A DNA stretch of 24,621 nt from JBBQFC01 sp038321615 (GTDB taxonomy: Bacteria; Bacteroidota; Bacteroidia; Flavobacteriales_D; Cryomorphaceae), in the NCBI GenBank assembly GCA_038321615.1, contig JBBQFC010000051.1, forward strand, positions 1-24,621. The letters run 5' to 3'. The notes under the pieces are model-generated. The model did no database searches, was not told the origin of the DNA, and saw only the letters and a list, made by a program, of their open reading frames with translations. Below, piece after piece: positions 13,304 through 22,700 of this stretch; the stretch's first letter is position 1, and every line of letters begins with the position of its first letter. Position numbers and translations under genes: made by a program.

Positions 13304-14785
13304 ATGTCAATGAATCCTGCCCAAAACTCTGCTCACCAAGCTGCGACCGACTCAGAAACGAATCTCTTAGAATCGGAGCTTCGAGAACAGCACCGGCAGC
13401 TCTGTGAAGGATTTCCTTTTGTTAAGATCGTTCGCAACTGCGCCCTTGGCAAGGAGATTGTAAAGCTCAGCCCGGCTGTTCAAGCGCATTATCGCTCCGC
13501 ATTTGAGCACGGAGATAGACGCGGGTTGGTACATTTTGTGCCGGCCAGCGGAGCGGCATCGCGTATGTTCAAAGATTTAGTTAGCGCCCTTGATTCAGGC
13601 GATTATCGGGCTGTAGAGACACTCTTCGACGAATTGGATGATTTTGCATTTGCCCCATTGGTGCAGGCTAAACTTGGATTGGCTTCGGGAGAGCAGATAC
13701 CAGTGAACCGATATGCGGATGTATTGCGCTTTGTGTTATATGAAGAAGGTTTGGGTTATGCACTGATTCCTAAAGGATCGATTCATTTTCACCGCTATAC
13801 CGATGGTAGCATGCGCACTGCTTTTGAAGAACATTTTCATGAGTCGGTGCGCTACAGCCATAAAGGCGAAGAGATTCGCCTACACTTTACTGTTCCCGCA
13901 GAGCAAGAAGAATCGTTAAGAACGTTTTTGGCTGGAAAAGCAGATGAGCTGGGAAGTAGATACGGCGTGACATTTCGGGTAGAACAGAGCATACAGAATC
14001 CCGAAACGGATACCCCGGCTTGCTACGACGATAGCTTAGAGTGGGTGTACTTAAGTTCGAATGATCGCTTGCGTCGTCCTGCCGGACACGGGGCTTTGAT
14101 TGACAATTTGAATAAACTTGATGCAGATCTGGTTTTTGTAAAAAACATAGACAATGTAGTGCCCGATAGCCGGAAGGACATTATTGTCGATTGGCGGAAA
14201 GTACTGGGTGGGGTGCTCATTGAAGTGCGAGCTGGAGCTTTTTCGATTTTGCGAGAAGCAGATACCAAGGGCCTCGATCGCGCGAAAGCCACCGAATTTA
14301 GCCGGAAATGGCTTCATATAGATGTTGACACTTGGACCGACCGAGCTATAATCGATCACCTCAACAGACCTTGGCGTGTATGTGGCATGGTAAAAAATGA
14401 AGGAGAGCCTGGTGGCGGCCCTTTCGCCGTTTTCGAAAAGGATGGAAGCTGGTCGTTACAGATTGTAGAAAAAGCACAAGTCGATTTAGATGATCCCAAT
14501 CAAAAAGCCCTGCTCGAAGCTGCTACCCATTTCAATCCAGTCGATTTGGTATTAGGAATTAGAGATTATATAGGAAAGGCTTTCGATTTGCGCAAATATC
14601 GAAATCCCGACACCGGAATGCGCGTTTTCAAAACCCACGAGGGGCGGCCGATACGCGCGCTTGAATTACCCGGATTATGGAATGGATCGATGCACTATTG
14701 GAATACCATTTTTGTGGAAGTGCCGATTGAGACGTTTAATCCGGTGAAAACCGTCTTTGATTTGTTGAGGGAGGCGCATCAATAA
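13304..14785 (+). CDS. DUF4301-family protein, uncharacterised
   Basis: 493 residues from ATG 13304; ATG 13310 is also possible. I recognise it as DUF4301 by HFVPASGAASRMFKDL (77-92), the NIDNVVPDSR segment, GGGPFAVFE, and the closing block GRPIRALELPGLWNGSMHYWNT...VEVPIETFNPVKTVFDLL. No function is known to me for this family. The ASGAASRM motif recalls the glycine-rich nucleotide loop of sugar nucleotidyltransferases (LAAGxGTRM), and the gene diverges from galE and converges on a phosphoglucomutase, so a role in sugar activation is a reasonable but untested guess. There is no signal peptide and no membrane segment, so it should be cytosolic. A palindrome follows the stop. Confidence 0.82.
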   Translation: MSMNPAQNSAHQAATDSETNLLESELREQHRQLCEGFPFVKIVRNCALGKEIVKLSPAVQAHYRSAFEHGDRRGLVHFVPASGAASRMFKDLVSALDSGDYRAVETLFDELDDFAFAPLVQAKLGLASGEQIPVNRYADVLRFVLYEEGLGYALIPKGSIHFHRYTDGSMRTAFEEHFHESVRYSHKGEEIRLHFTVPAEQEESLRTFLAGKADELGSRYGVTFRVEQSIQNPETDTPACYDDSLEWVYLSSNDRLRRPAGHGALIDNLNKLDADLVFVKNIDNVVPDSRKDIIVDWRKVLGGVLIEVRAGAFSILREADTKGLDRAKATEFSRKWLHIDVDTWTDRAIIDHLNRPWRVCGMVKNEGEPGGGPFAVFEKDGSWSLQIVEKAQVDLDDPNQKALLEAATHFNPVDLVLGIRDYIGKAFDLRKYRNPDTGMRVFKTHEGRPIRALELPGLWNGSMHYWNTIFVEVPIETFNPVKTVFDLLREAHQ

Positions 14786-14787
14786 AT

Positions 14788-14825
14788 ACGTTGCGCAGCG
14801 GATGCGTTGCGCGCAACGTCTCTAC
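14788..14825. repeat. REP-like palindromic element
   Basis: A perfect 14-base palindrome, CGTTGCGCGCAACG (14805-14818), is flanked on the left by another copy of the arm (ACGTTGCGC at 14788-14796) and on the right by TCTCTAC. The combination 'GCAACGTCTCTAC' resembles short dispersed palindromes with GTAGAGACG arms that occur in many Bacteroidota genomes. It sits between two convergent genes. It lacks a T-run and so is not a typical terminator. Confidence 0.5.
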
Positions 14826-14997
14826 TCAGAATTAATATGTCAATTCCATGCCGAGACGACGGGAAAAAACGCACTCGCTAGGCGCCAGCCCGGGCTGTCT
14901 ATATCGATATTCTCCGCGGCACTCCGCTTTGCAAGGAAAGACTTTTAATAGGCAAGGCGCAATTACAAAAGCATCAGACCCACCAGCACATCGCGCT

Positions 14998-16728
14998 TTA
15001 CCCGTTCACAAAAGCCTCTTTAAATATAGCGATACGCTCATCTAGTTCTTTTCGGATTCTTTCGAATTCCCCTGCGCTTTTTAATTTGGCCTTCAGGCTG
15101 AAATAGAATTTAATTTTTGGCTCGGTTCCTGAAGGTCTCGCAGTTACGATACTTCCATCCGCAAGAGCAAATTGTACTACATCTGATTTGGGCAAACCTG
15201 TAAGTCGCGTTGAACCGTCCTGAAGATTTTTGATGGTTCCGGTGTAATAATCGCGGACTTCTCTCACGGCAGTGCCAGCCAGTTTGGTAGGAGGGTTATT
15301 GCGATAGCCTTCCATTATGGCTTCGATTTCTACAGCTCCATCCTTGCCTTTCTTCTCGAGCGATACCAGCGCTTCGCGGTAATAGCCGTAGCGCACATAG
15401 ATATCGATAAGTTCCTGGTAAAGGCTGCTTCCTTTGTTTACCGCCCAAGCTGCTAATTCGCAGAGTAAAGCCCCTGTGATGATCGCATCTTTATCGCGCA
15501 CGGCATCTCCAATGAGGTATCCGTAGCTCTCTTCACCCCCGCCTACAAACTTCTTTTGCCCTTCGAAACGGCCAATAAGTTCGGCGATGTATTTAAAACC
15601 CGTAAGAGTAACAGCTGGAAATGCACCAAAATCTTCGGCGATTAAATCGATCAATTCGGTGGTCACTATGGTTCGACAAACCAATGGATTTTCGGGAAGT
15701 ATGCCCTGACGTTTTTGCTCTGAAAGCAAGTAATACGTGAGCACGGCACTTGTTTCATTGCCATTGAGGAGAACCATTTCGCCCTTTTGATCTGGTACGG
15801 CTATACCTACCCGGTCGGAATCGGGGTCGGTGCCCAATAGAATGCCTGCCTTTATTTTTCCAGCCAATTTAAGCGCCAAGTCGAGGGCAGCTTTTTCTTC
15901 TGGATTTGGTGAGTGCACGGTAGGGAACTCGCCATCGGGCTCCGATTGTTCGGGGACGATGTGCACATTCTTGAATCCGAGACCTTCCAGGGCTTCAGGC
16001 ATTTGGGTAATACCCGTGCCGTGAAGCGAGGTGAAAACGATCGGCATTTGCGCCTGCTTCATGATAGCTGCCGGGTTGAGCGATTGATTGAAGATGGTTT
16101 GCAGGTAAGCCGCATCTATCTTTTCGTCTACAAGCTCGATGAGTTCTTGATTGGCATCCCATTTCACTTTCGATGGACCATCTACTTTTCGCACTTCAGC
16201 GATAATTCCAGTGTCCTGTGGAGACACCACCTGGCCACCATCCTTCCAATAAACTTTATAGCCATTGTATTCTTTCGGATTGTGCGAAGCTGTGATAACT
16301 ATGCCCGATGTGCAACCGAAATGGCGCACAGCAAAAGAGAGCTGGGGTGTTGGTCGCAATTCTTGAAAAAGGAAAGCCTTGATTCCATTTGCAGAAAGCA
16401 CTTCGGCGGCCGTTTTGGCAAAAAGGGCGCTGTTGATCCGGGAATCAAAAGCGATAGCAACCGAAGGGTTATCTCCTTTTTTCTTTTGGAGATTTATATA
16501 ATTCGCCAAGCCCTGTGTGGCCATGCCCACCACATATATATTCATCCGATTGGTGCCGACACCCATAACGCCACGTAGGCCTCCGGTGCCAAATTCCAGA
16601 TCTTTGTAAAAGGCATCTTCCAGTATTTTTGGATCTCCTTTCAGGAGCGCTTCTACTTCTTGTTTGGTCTCTTCATCGAAGCCCTTACTCAGCCATTTTT
16701 TAGCTTTTTGTTCGATTTCCTTATTCAT
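14998..16728 (-). CDS. Phosphoglucomutase / phosphomannomutase (phospho-sugar mutase)
   Basis: 576 residues, the length of the large bacterial phospho-sugar mutases. Domain 1 holds the catalytic phosphoserine S148 in ITASHNPKEYNGYK (145-158). The metal loop is GTDPDSDRVG (299-308) with D301, D303 and D305. The sugar-binding loop is GGEESYG (397-403), and the phosphate loop is RPSGTEPKIKFY (531-542). FGTGGLRG (46-53) is the family's N-terminal signature. It interconverts sugar-6-phosphate and sugar-1-phosphate, supplying glucose-1-phosphate for dTDP- and UDP-sugars, which fits its place after rfbD and rfbB. The start overlaps the rfbB stop by 8 bases (ATGAATAA). It is the last gene of the operon; no strong terminator is seen. 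Glucose versus mannose specificity cannot be settled. Confidence 0.94.
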   Translation of the reverse strand: MNKEIEQKAKKWLSKGFDEETKQEVEALLKGDPKILEDAFYKDLEFGTGGLRGVMGVGTNRMNIYVVGMATQGLANYINLQKKKGDNPSVAIAFDSRINSALFAKTAAEVLSANGIKAFLFQELRPTPQLSFAVRHFGCTSGIVITASHNPKEYNGYKVYWKDGGQVVSPQDTGIIAEVRKVDGPSKVKWDANQELIELVDEKIDAAYLQTIFNQSLNPAAIMKQAQMPIVFTSLHGTGITQMPEALEGLGFKNVHIVPEQSEPDGEFPTVHSPNPEEKAALDLALKLAGKIKAGILLGTDPDSDRVGIAVPDQKGEMVLLNGNETSAVLTYYLLSEQKRQGILPENPLVCRTIVTTELIDLIAEDFGAFPAVTLTGFKYIAELIGRFEGQKKFVGGGEESYGYLIGDAVRDKDAIITGALLCELAAWAVNKGSSLYQELIDIYVRYGYYREALVSLEKKGKDGAVEIEAIMEGYRNNPPTKLAGTAVREVRDYYTGTIKNLQDGSTRLTGLPKSDVVQFALADGSIVTARPSGTEPKIKFYFSLKAKLKSAGEFERIRKELDERIAIFKEAFVNG

Positions 16729-17740
16729 GGTTTCGGTATTTTTGGAGGTAGTGTGCTACGGTTTTGTGTATACCAGTTTCGAAGTTTTCCGCAGCCTTCC
16801 AGCCGAGCTCGGTTTCGATTTTAGTGGCATCAATAGCGTATCGCTGATCGTGGCCGGGGCGGTCGGTCACGAAGGTAATTAGTTCGGAGTAGGCTCCTGA
16901 AGTCGAAGGAGCCATGTCATCGAGGATCTCGCAAATTCGCTGGGCGATGTATAAGTTATTGCGCTCATTTCGACCACCTATATTGTAAGTTTCACCGAGT
17001 CTTCCCTCCTGGAAAGCAAGCATAATGCCCTTGCAATGATCGGTAACGTAGAGCCAATCGCGCACATTCATGCCATCGCCATAGATAGGAATGGGTTGAC
17101 CTGAAAGAGCTTTGCGAATGATAGTAGGGATTAACTTTTCGTCGTGCTGAAGTGGGCCGTAATTATTCGAACAATTGGTAGTAACCACGGGGAGCCCGTA
17201 AGTATGAAAATAAGCTCGCCCCAGCATGTCGCTCGAAGCCTTGCTCGCGCTGTACGGGCTGTTTGGAGCATAAGGGCTGTCTTCGCGAAAGAGGCCTTCT
17301 GCCCCGAGTGAACCGTACACTTCGTCGGTAGAGACATGCAGGAAACGGCAATGCGCTTTACCGGGTTTGATTTTATGAGGCGATTCCAGCCATTCTTCGC
17401 GGGCGATATCCAGGAGCGTAAAAGTGCCGTTGATATTGGTGGTGATAAAGTTTTCGGGTCCAGTAATGCTGTTGTCCACATGCGATTCGGCGGCAAAGTG
17501 GACGATCCCATCTATGGCATGGTCACGAAATAATTGCTTTACCGCTCCACGGTCGCGAATATCGCCTTTCATGAAACGGTAGCGATTGCTGCCAGAAAAG
17601 GCCTTCGTATTTGCGGTGCTGCCCGCATAGGTAAGCAGATCCAGGTTGATAATAGATAAGCCGGGATTTTCGGATAAGGCCGTTGCTATAAAATTGGAGC
17701 CTATGAATCCGGCACCGCCGGTAACGAGAAGTTTAGACAT
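16721..17740 (-). CDS. rfbB: dTDP-glucose 4,6-dehydratase
   Basis: 339 residues. An extended SDR with NAD site TGGAGFIGS (7-15), HFAAESHVDNSI (81-92), STDEVYG (137-143, with D139/E140 as the dehydration acid/base pair) and catalytic Y163/K167 in YSASK. It also has NCSNNYGP and DHCKGI-type substrate motifs. It converts dTDP-glucose to dTDP-4-keto-6-deoxyglucose, the second step toward dTDP-rhamnose and other deoxysugars. It overlaps rfbD by 8 bases at its start (ATGTCTAA) and the phosphoglucomutase at its end. Neither the thymidylyltransferase (rfbA) nor the epimerase (rfbC) is in the window. Confidence 0.96.
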   Translation of the reverse strand: MSKLLVTGGAGFIGSNFIATALSENPGLSIINLDLLTYAGSTANTKAFSGSNRYRFMKGDIRDRGAVKQLFRDHAIDGIVHFAAESHVDNSITGPENFITTNINGTFTLLDIAREEWLESPHKIKPGKAHCRFLHVSTDEVYGSLGAEGLFREDSPYAPNSPYSASKASSDMLGRAYFHTYGLPVVTTNCSNNYGPLQHDEKLIPTIIRKALSGQPIPIYGDGMNVRDWLYVTDHCKGIMLAFQEGRLGETYNIGGRNERNNLYIAQRICEILDDMAPSTSGAYSELITFVTDRPGHDQRYAIDATKIETELGWKAAENFETGIHKTVAHYLQKYRNHE

Positions 17741-18596
17741 GTGCTAAGTTTATGGATTGCAGACATTTCACAAGCGATTCGCGCCAATGCGGTATGGTTA
17801 AGCCAAAGGTGGACTTTATTTTTTGCTTATCGAGTACGCTGTACTTTGGCCGTTTTGCCGGGGTAGGGTATTGACTCGATAGTATCGGGCGTAGCCTTAT
17901 ATATATATCCGAAAGTTCAAATATCGCCTGTGCAAAGTCATACCAGCTACAGACACCTTCGTTGCTAAAATGGTAGGTGCCGTAATCCCCGTTTTCCCTG
18001 GTAGAGTTAGCAATGTGGAGTATAGCCTTAGCCAAATCATCGGCCCATGTGGGAGTGCCTATTTGGTCAAAAACCACTTGCAATTCGGCTCTTTCCTTAC
18101 CGAGCCGTAACATGGTGTTTAAAAAATTGTGGCCATCGGTGCTGTACAGCCAAGCCGTGCGAATTATAAAATGCTCGTCTATGGAGCTTCGCAATGCCTT
18201 TTCGCCGTCGAGCTTCGATTGGCCATAAACGCCGGTTGGTGCAGTCGCCTGGTTTTCGGTAATGGGAGAAGGGGGTGCATCTCCAAAAACGTAGTCGGTA
18301 GAAATATGTATGATTTCGGCTTTTTGTGCTTTGCAGGCTGCGGCCAATAATGGTAAAGCGAGCACATTGAGTGCCCGGGCGGTTTCTTCATTTTCTTCGG
18401 CGGCATCTACGGCGGTGTAGGCCATGCAATTAATGAGCACGTCAAATTCAAATGCTGCCAGGCACGACGTAATTTTGGAGTGCTCTTTTAAATCGAGCTG
18501 TTCCTTACCAATATAGCGCGTAGTTGCTTTATCGCAATTACGAGCTATAGCTTTTGCAAGCTGGCCTTCTTTACCTAAAACCAAAATGCGCTTCAT
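17733..18596 (-). CDS. rfbD: dTDP-4-dehydrorhamnose reductase
   Basis: 287 residues. The NAD(P) loop is GKEGQLA (8-14, last Gly replaced by Ala). CMAYTAVDAAEEN (57-69) is the family signature. STDYVFGD (99-106), and YGQSKLDGE (124-132) with Y124 and K128, form the active site. RTAWLYS and PTWADDLA follow. It reduces the 4-keto group of dTDP-4-keto-rhamnose to give dTDP-L-rhamnose for surface glycans. It is the first gene of the operon with rfbB and the phosphoglucomutase. The ATG lies 5 bases after a TAnnTTTG box, so the message may be leaderless. It diverges from the ChaN-family gene over 69 bases. Confidence 0.94.
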   Translation of the reverse strand: MKRILVLGKEGQLAKAIARNCDKATTRYIGKEQLDLKEHSKITSCLAAFEFDVLINCMAYTAVDAAEENEETARALNVLALPLLAAACKAQKAEIIHISTDYVFGDAPPSPITENQATAPTGVYGQSKLDGEKALRSSIDEHFIIRTAWLYSTDGHNFLNTMLRLGKERAELQVVFDQIGTPTWADDLAKAILHIANSTRENGDYGTYHFSNEGVCSWYDFAQAIFELSDIYIRLRPILSSQYPTPAKRPKYSVLDKQKIKSTFGLTIPHWRESLVKCLQSINLAHV

Positions 18597-18601
18597 ACGG
18601 C

Positions 18602-18609
18602 CAAAAGTA
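18602..18609 (-). promoter_or_regulatory. Candidate -7 promoter element of the rfbD operon
   Basis: TACTTTTG on the minus strand is an exact TAnnTTTG match with 5 bases (GCCGT) between it and the ATG. The arrangement is almost identical to that of the SDR gene at 2806 (TAATTTTG, GCGGT, ATG). No TTTG at 19-base spacing is seen. Confidence 0.4.
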
Positions 18610-18665
18610 AAAAGCTATTTGACCAAATCGGCTCGAATGATCGTAATAAATCGTAAAATCGGCCT

Positions 18666-19538
18666 ATGAATAAGTTGAAATTACTTTTCGGCCTGCTCGG
18701 CCTGCTTTTCTCATCGCTAATCTATGGCCAAATCGAGCTGAAGGTTTATCAATTTTACAATTCTCAAGGGAAGCAACTTTCTTATGCCGATGCGGTCGAT
18801 CAACTGGCCATTGGCGACATTGCCCTATTGGGCGAATTGCATGATCACGCCATGGTGCATTGGATTCAAAAGCGGATTATTGCCGATCTCCATGCTAAGC
18901 GGCAATTGGTAGTGGGCGGCGAGTTTTTCGAGCGAGATAATCAAATCATTATCGATGAATATTTAAAGGGCATTGTAAACGACAAGCGATTTGAAGAAGA
19001 AGCGCGTCTGTGGCCTAATTACGTTACCGATTACAAGTCTATTCTTCAGTTTGCCCGCGATTCGGGATTGTATTTTGTGGCGACAAATGTGCCGCGGCGA
19101 TACGCCGCTTTCGTTGCGCAGCACGGCCTCGACACCCTAGAAAGTTTGCCTGCTTCTTCAAGGGTCTACTTACCTAAATTACCCGTTGCGTTCAGTCTAG
19201 AAACGCCAGGATATAGCGACATGCTCAATATGATGGGCGGACATGGGATGAGCGGGAAAGCGACTTACTTTGTGCAAGCCCAGGCGTTAAAAGACGCTGC
19301 TATGGCGGAAGCGATAGTGCAAAATTGGACGAAGAAGCAACTTTTTGTACATATCAACGGCGATTTTCATTCGGCAAACTACGGGGGAATCTATTCATAC
19401 ATCAAAATCTTGAATCCAAAATTGAACGTTCAGACTCTAAAGGTCTACAGCGAAAAGGAATTTGTTTTTCGCAATGAATGGGCTGGATCGGGCGATATTA
19501 TCTTAGTAGTTCCTGAAGATTTTACGCGAACTCACTAA
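18666..19538 (+). CDS. ChaN-family (haem-binding-like) exported protein
   Basis: 290 residues with an N-terminal signal segment (MNKLKLLFGLLGLLFSSLIYGQ, probable cleavage before or after Q22; no lipobox Cys). The mature part shows the ChaN/DUF399 pattern: DIALLGELHDHAMVH (51-65), VVGGEFFERDNQ (82-93), ATNVPRRYAAFVAQ (139-152), YFVQAQALKDAAMAEAI (201-217) and a terminal VHINGDFHSANYGGI (228-242). Family members are linked to iron or haem handling, often near TonB receptors, and the His-rich motifs suggest metal or haem binding. None of its neighbours here concerns iron, so the role is uncertain. The likely location is the periplasm or outer membrane face. The start is the ATG at 18666, directly after TAAAATCGGCCT, a weak -7-like box. 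Confidence 0.85.
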   Translation: MNKLKLLFGLLGLLFSSLIYGQIELKVYQFYNSQGKQLSYADAVDQLAIGDIALLGELHDHAMVHWIQKRIIADLHAKRQLVVGGEFFERDNQIIIDEYLKGIVNDKRFEEEARLWPNYVTDYKSILQFARDSGLYFVATNVPRRYAAFVAQHGLDTLESLPASSRVYLPKLPVAFSLETPGYSDMLNMMGGHGMSGKATYFVQAQALKDAAMAEAIVQNWTKKQLFVHINGDFHSANYGGIYSYIKILNPKLNVQTLKVYSEKEFVFRNEWAGSGDIILVVPEDFTRTH

Positions 19539-19705
19539 TCTTATTCTTATGAACCAACGTTTAATTGCGTTCAATTCTGCAAATAGATAGACAGAAAGAA
19601 TAAAGGAGTTACTAACAAGTAATTCTAAATAACTACATCATTTTTCCAATAATAACGGCTGTTTAGGACGGTATTTTGTCACTGACATTTTATGCTTACC
19701 GACTA

Positions 19706-22700
19706 ATGCGCAACGACCACATTGTTTCCCACTATTTCCAGAGATTTTTTATCCTCCCATTGCTGCTCTTATTGGGCGTTTCGGCCTTGGGTGTGCTAAA
19801 AGCGCAGACGAGCACCGAGTTCTGGCTTGCCCCACCTGAGGTAACACAAGGCCATGGCACTAGCATTCCCATCTTGGTGAGGTTGGCCACCACGGCGGCG
19901 CCTGCGGTAATTACCATAGAGATGCCCGCGAATGTGGCCGGATTTAATGGAGGTGTGCCGATTGTGGTCAATCTCGCGGCGAATAGTTCGCAAACCGTGA
20001 ACTTGAATGCCTTCGTGAATATCCTGGAAACAAGGCCAACAGGAATGGTTCTCAATACGGGCTTAAAGATATCGGCGGACGTTCCAATTACCGCAATATA
20101 TGAAGTAAGCCCTACCAACAATCCGGACATTTGGGCCCTGAAGGGGCTAAACGGGCTGGGTACAGAATTTTATGTGCCCATGCAAAATATCTGGAATAAT
20201 GGCGTTTACACGCCGAGGGCTTATTCCAGTTTCGACATAGTAGCAACGGAAGACAATACTACGGTTTTGGTTTATCCAACTACCGCTTTAGACGGTGGCC
20301 AACCCGCGTTCCAGTCCTTTACAATTACCCTCAATGAAGGTCAAACCTATTCGGGTTCAAAGGGTGCAAATGATGCTTTCGCAGCAGCTTTAAATCCCAC
20401 TGGAACGGCTATCCTATCCGATAAGCCTATTGCAGTTTCGGTAAAAGATGACTCCGTAAACCCAACGGGAGCAGGCTGCCGCGACTTGATGGGCGATCAA
20501 TTGGTTCCCGTAGATATAGTAGGCACCGAATATATCGTAAATAGGGGGGGCCTTACTGTTGTTGATGGCGACAACGCCTACGTGGTTGCCACTCGAAACA
20601 ATACGATAATATCCGTTGGCGGTGTGGTGGTAGCCACCTTGTTTGCAGGCCAAACCTATCGGATCAATATTCCGAATAGCCTTACCTATATAACAGGTAC
20701 GAAGCCTTTTTACTGTATTCACGTCACTGGTTTTGGCTGTGAGGTTGGCATGGCACTTTTGCCGCCCTTGAATTGTGCGGGATCGGAACAAGTCAGCTTT
20801 GTGCGTTCTACTTCAGAAAGTTTCTTTTTAAATGTTTTGGTGCCAGCGGGAGCAGAAGACGCTTTTATTTTGAATGGGAGCAACACCTTGGTGCCTGCTT
20901 CCGCCTTTGCTGCGGTGCCAGGAACAGGCGGTGTCTGGCTGGGCGCTCGTATTGCATTTTTGACCACAGAAATACCCCAAGGTCAGGCCAATCTCCTCAC
21001 CAATTCCGAAGAGCCTTTTTCGCTAGGGCTCATTAACGGGGGGTCAAGCTCCGGTTGTCGATATGGATATTTCTCCGAATTCTCGGCAGAGATTATTGTG
21101 GATGCAGGGCCTAATCAAATTGTATGTGCCAATACCGTTACCCAGTTAGATGCAAGCATTTCGGGTGGAGCCACTCAAGGCATCTGGTCTTCAAATGGTA
21201 CGGGGTCATTTAATCCGAATGCCAACACACTCGACGCGATTTACGAGCCTAGCCCAGCCGATTTGAGCGCTGCAGGAGTAACGCTTACACTTACGTCTGT
21301 TAGCAACTGTTTTCCAGTCGAAGACCAAGTGGTGATTACTTACACCCCTGCGCCCATTGTAAACGCCGGAGCAGATATATTGGCTTGTAGCAATAACACC
21401 ACCGTAAATTTAAATGGGTTTGTTGATATTGCCTCTGGAGGGTTATGGAGCGGTGGTGCGGGCACCTTTACACCAGGCCCAGGGAATTTAAACGCCACTT
21501 ATATTCCTACAGCCGCTGAGGTGACGTCTGGAACTCTGTTGCTCACACTGACTTCTACAGGCAATGGTATTTGCAATTTGGAGTTTGACGAAGTGCTTAT
21601 AACCTTTGGCCCGCCTCCTACGGCAAATGCAGGTCCCGATCAAACGCTCTGCGCCAATAATTCAGTGACACAACTCAATGGGTCTGTGACGGTAGCTACC
21701 GGAGGACAATGGTCTGGAGCCGGTGGCTCTTTTAATCCGTCGAGTATAGCCCTAAGCCCGACCTACACCCCAAGCAATACCGAATTAATAAACGGGTTGG
21801 TTACGCTTACATTTACCACCACAGGAAATGGAGGTTGCACCGCCGTTAACGATCAAATCACTATTACCTATACGCCTTCCCCCATTGTAAATGCAGGTAG
21901 CGATCAAACCCTTTGTAAGAATAACAATGTCGCAACCCTTGGCGGATCGGTCACCAATGCCACTGGCGGTATATGGAGTGGTGGTGCGGGTACTTTCTCT
22001 CCAAACAATACTACGCTTAATGCTACTTACACCCCTACAGTTTCAGAAAATCTAACGGGCATTGTCACGCTCACTTTAACCTCGACGGGGAATGGCAATT
22101 GCAATCCCGTTGCGGATATGGTAGTGATCAATTATACTGATCCGCCTACAGTCAATGCCGGTCCTGATGGACTGGTTTGTTCTAACAATTCAGCCATCGC
22201 CTTAAGCGGAACATTAATAGGTCCGAGCTTCGGAATATGGTCGGGCGGGACAGGAAGTTTTTTGCCCAACACCACATCACTTAATGCTACCTATATTCCA
22301 ACGGCGGCAGAAATCACTAGTGGTTCTGTAACCCTGAGCCTCACATCGCTCGATAATGGAAACTGCAACCCGGTGGCCGATCTTGTGACCTATGCATTTA
22401 CACCTTCGCCTACAGCCAATGCAGGTTTAGATCGATTTGCTTGTGCTAATAATCCAGCCCTTTCGCTCAGCGGCAGTGTTTCCATCGCAGGTGGCGGAGT
22501 TTGGTCGGGTGGAGGTGGAAGCTTTAGCCCAGACAATACTACCCTGAGTGCGATATACACACCAACGGCCGCTGAAGTTGCCAATGGTTCAGTAACATTG
22601 ACGCTAACGACCACTGCCAATGGCACTTGCAATTCCGTAGCCGATCAAGTGTTAATAACCTACACCATTGGCCCGACAGCCAATGCGGGTGTTGATCAGG

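Noticed and set aside
14848..15045. 65-codon plus-strand frame between DUF4301 and phosphoglucomutase genes
   Set aside because: It runs into the end of the phosphoglucomutase gene, its composition is unlike its neighbours, and no family signal was seen.
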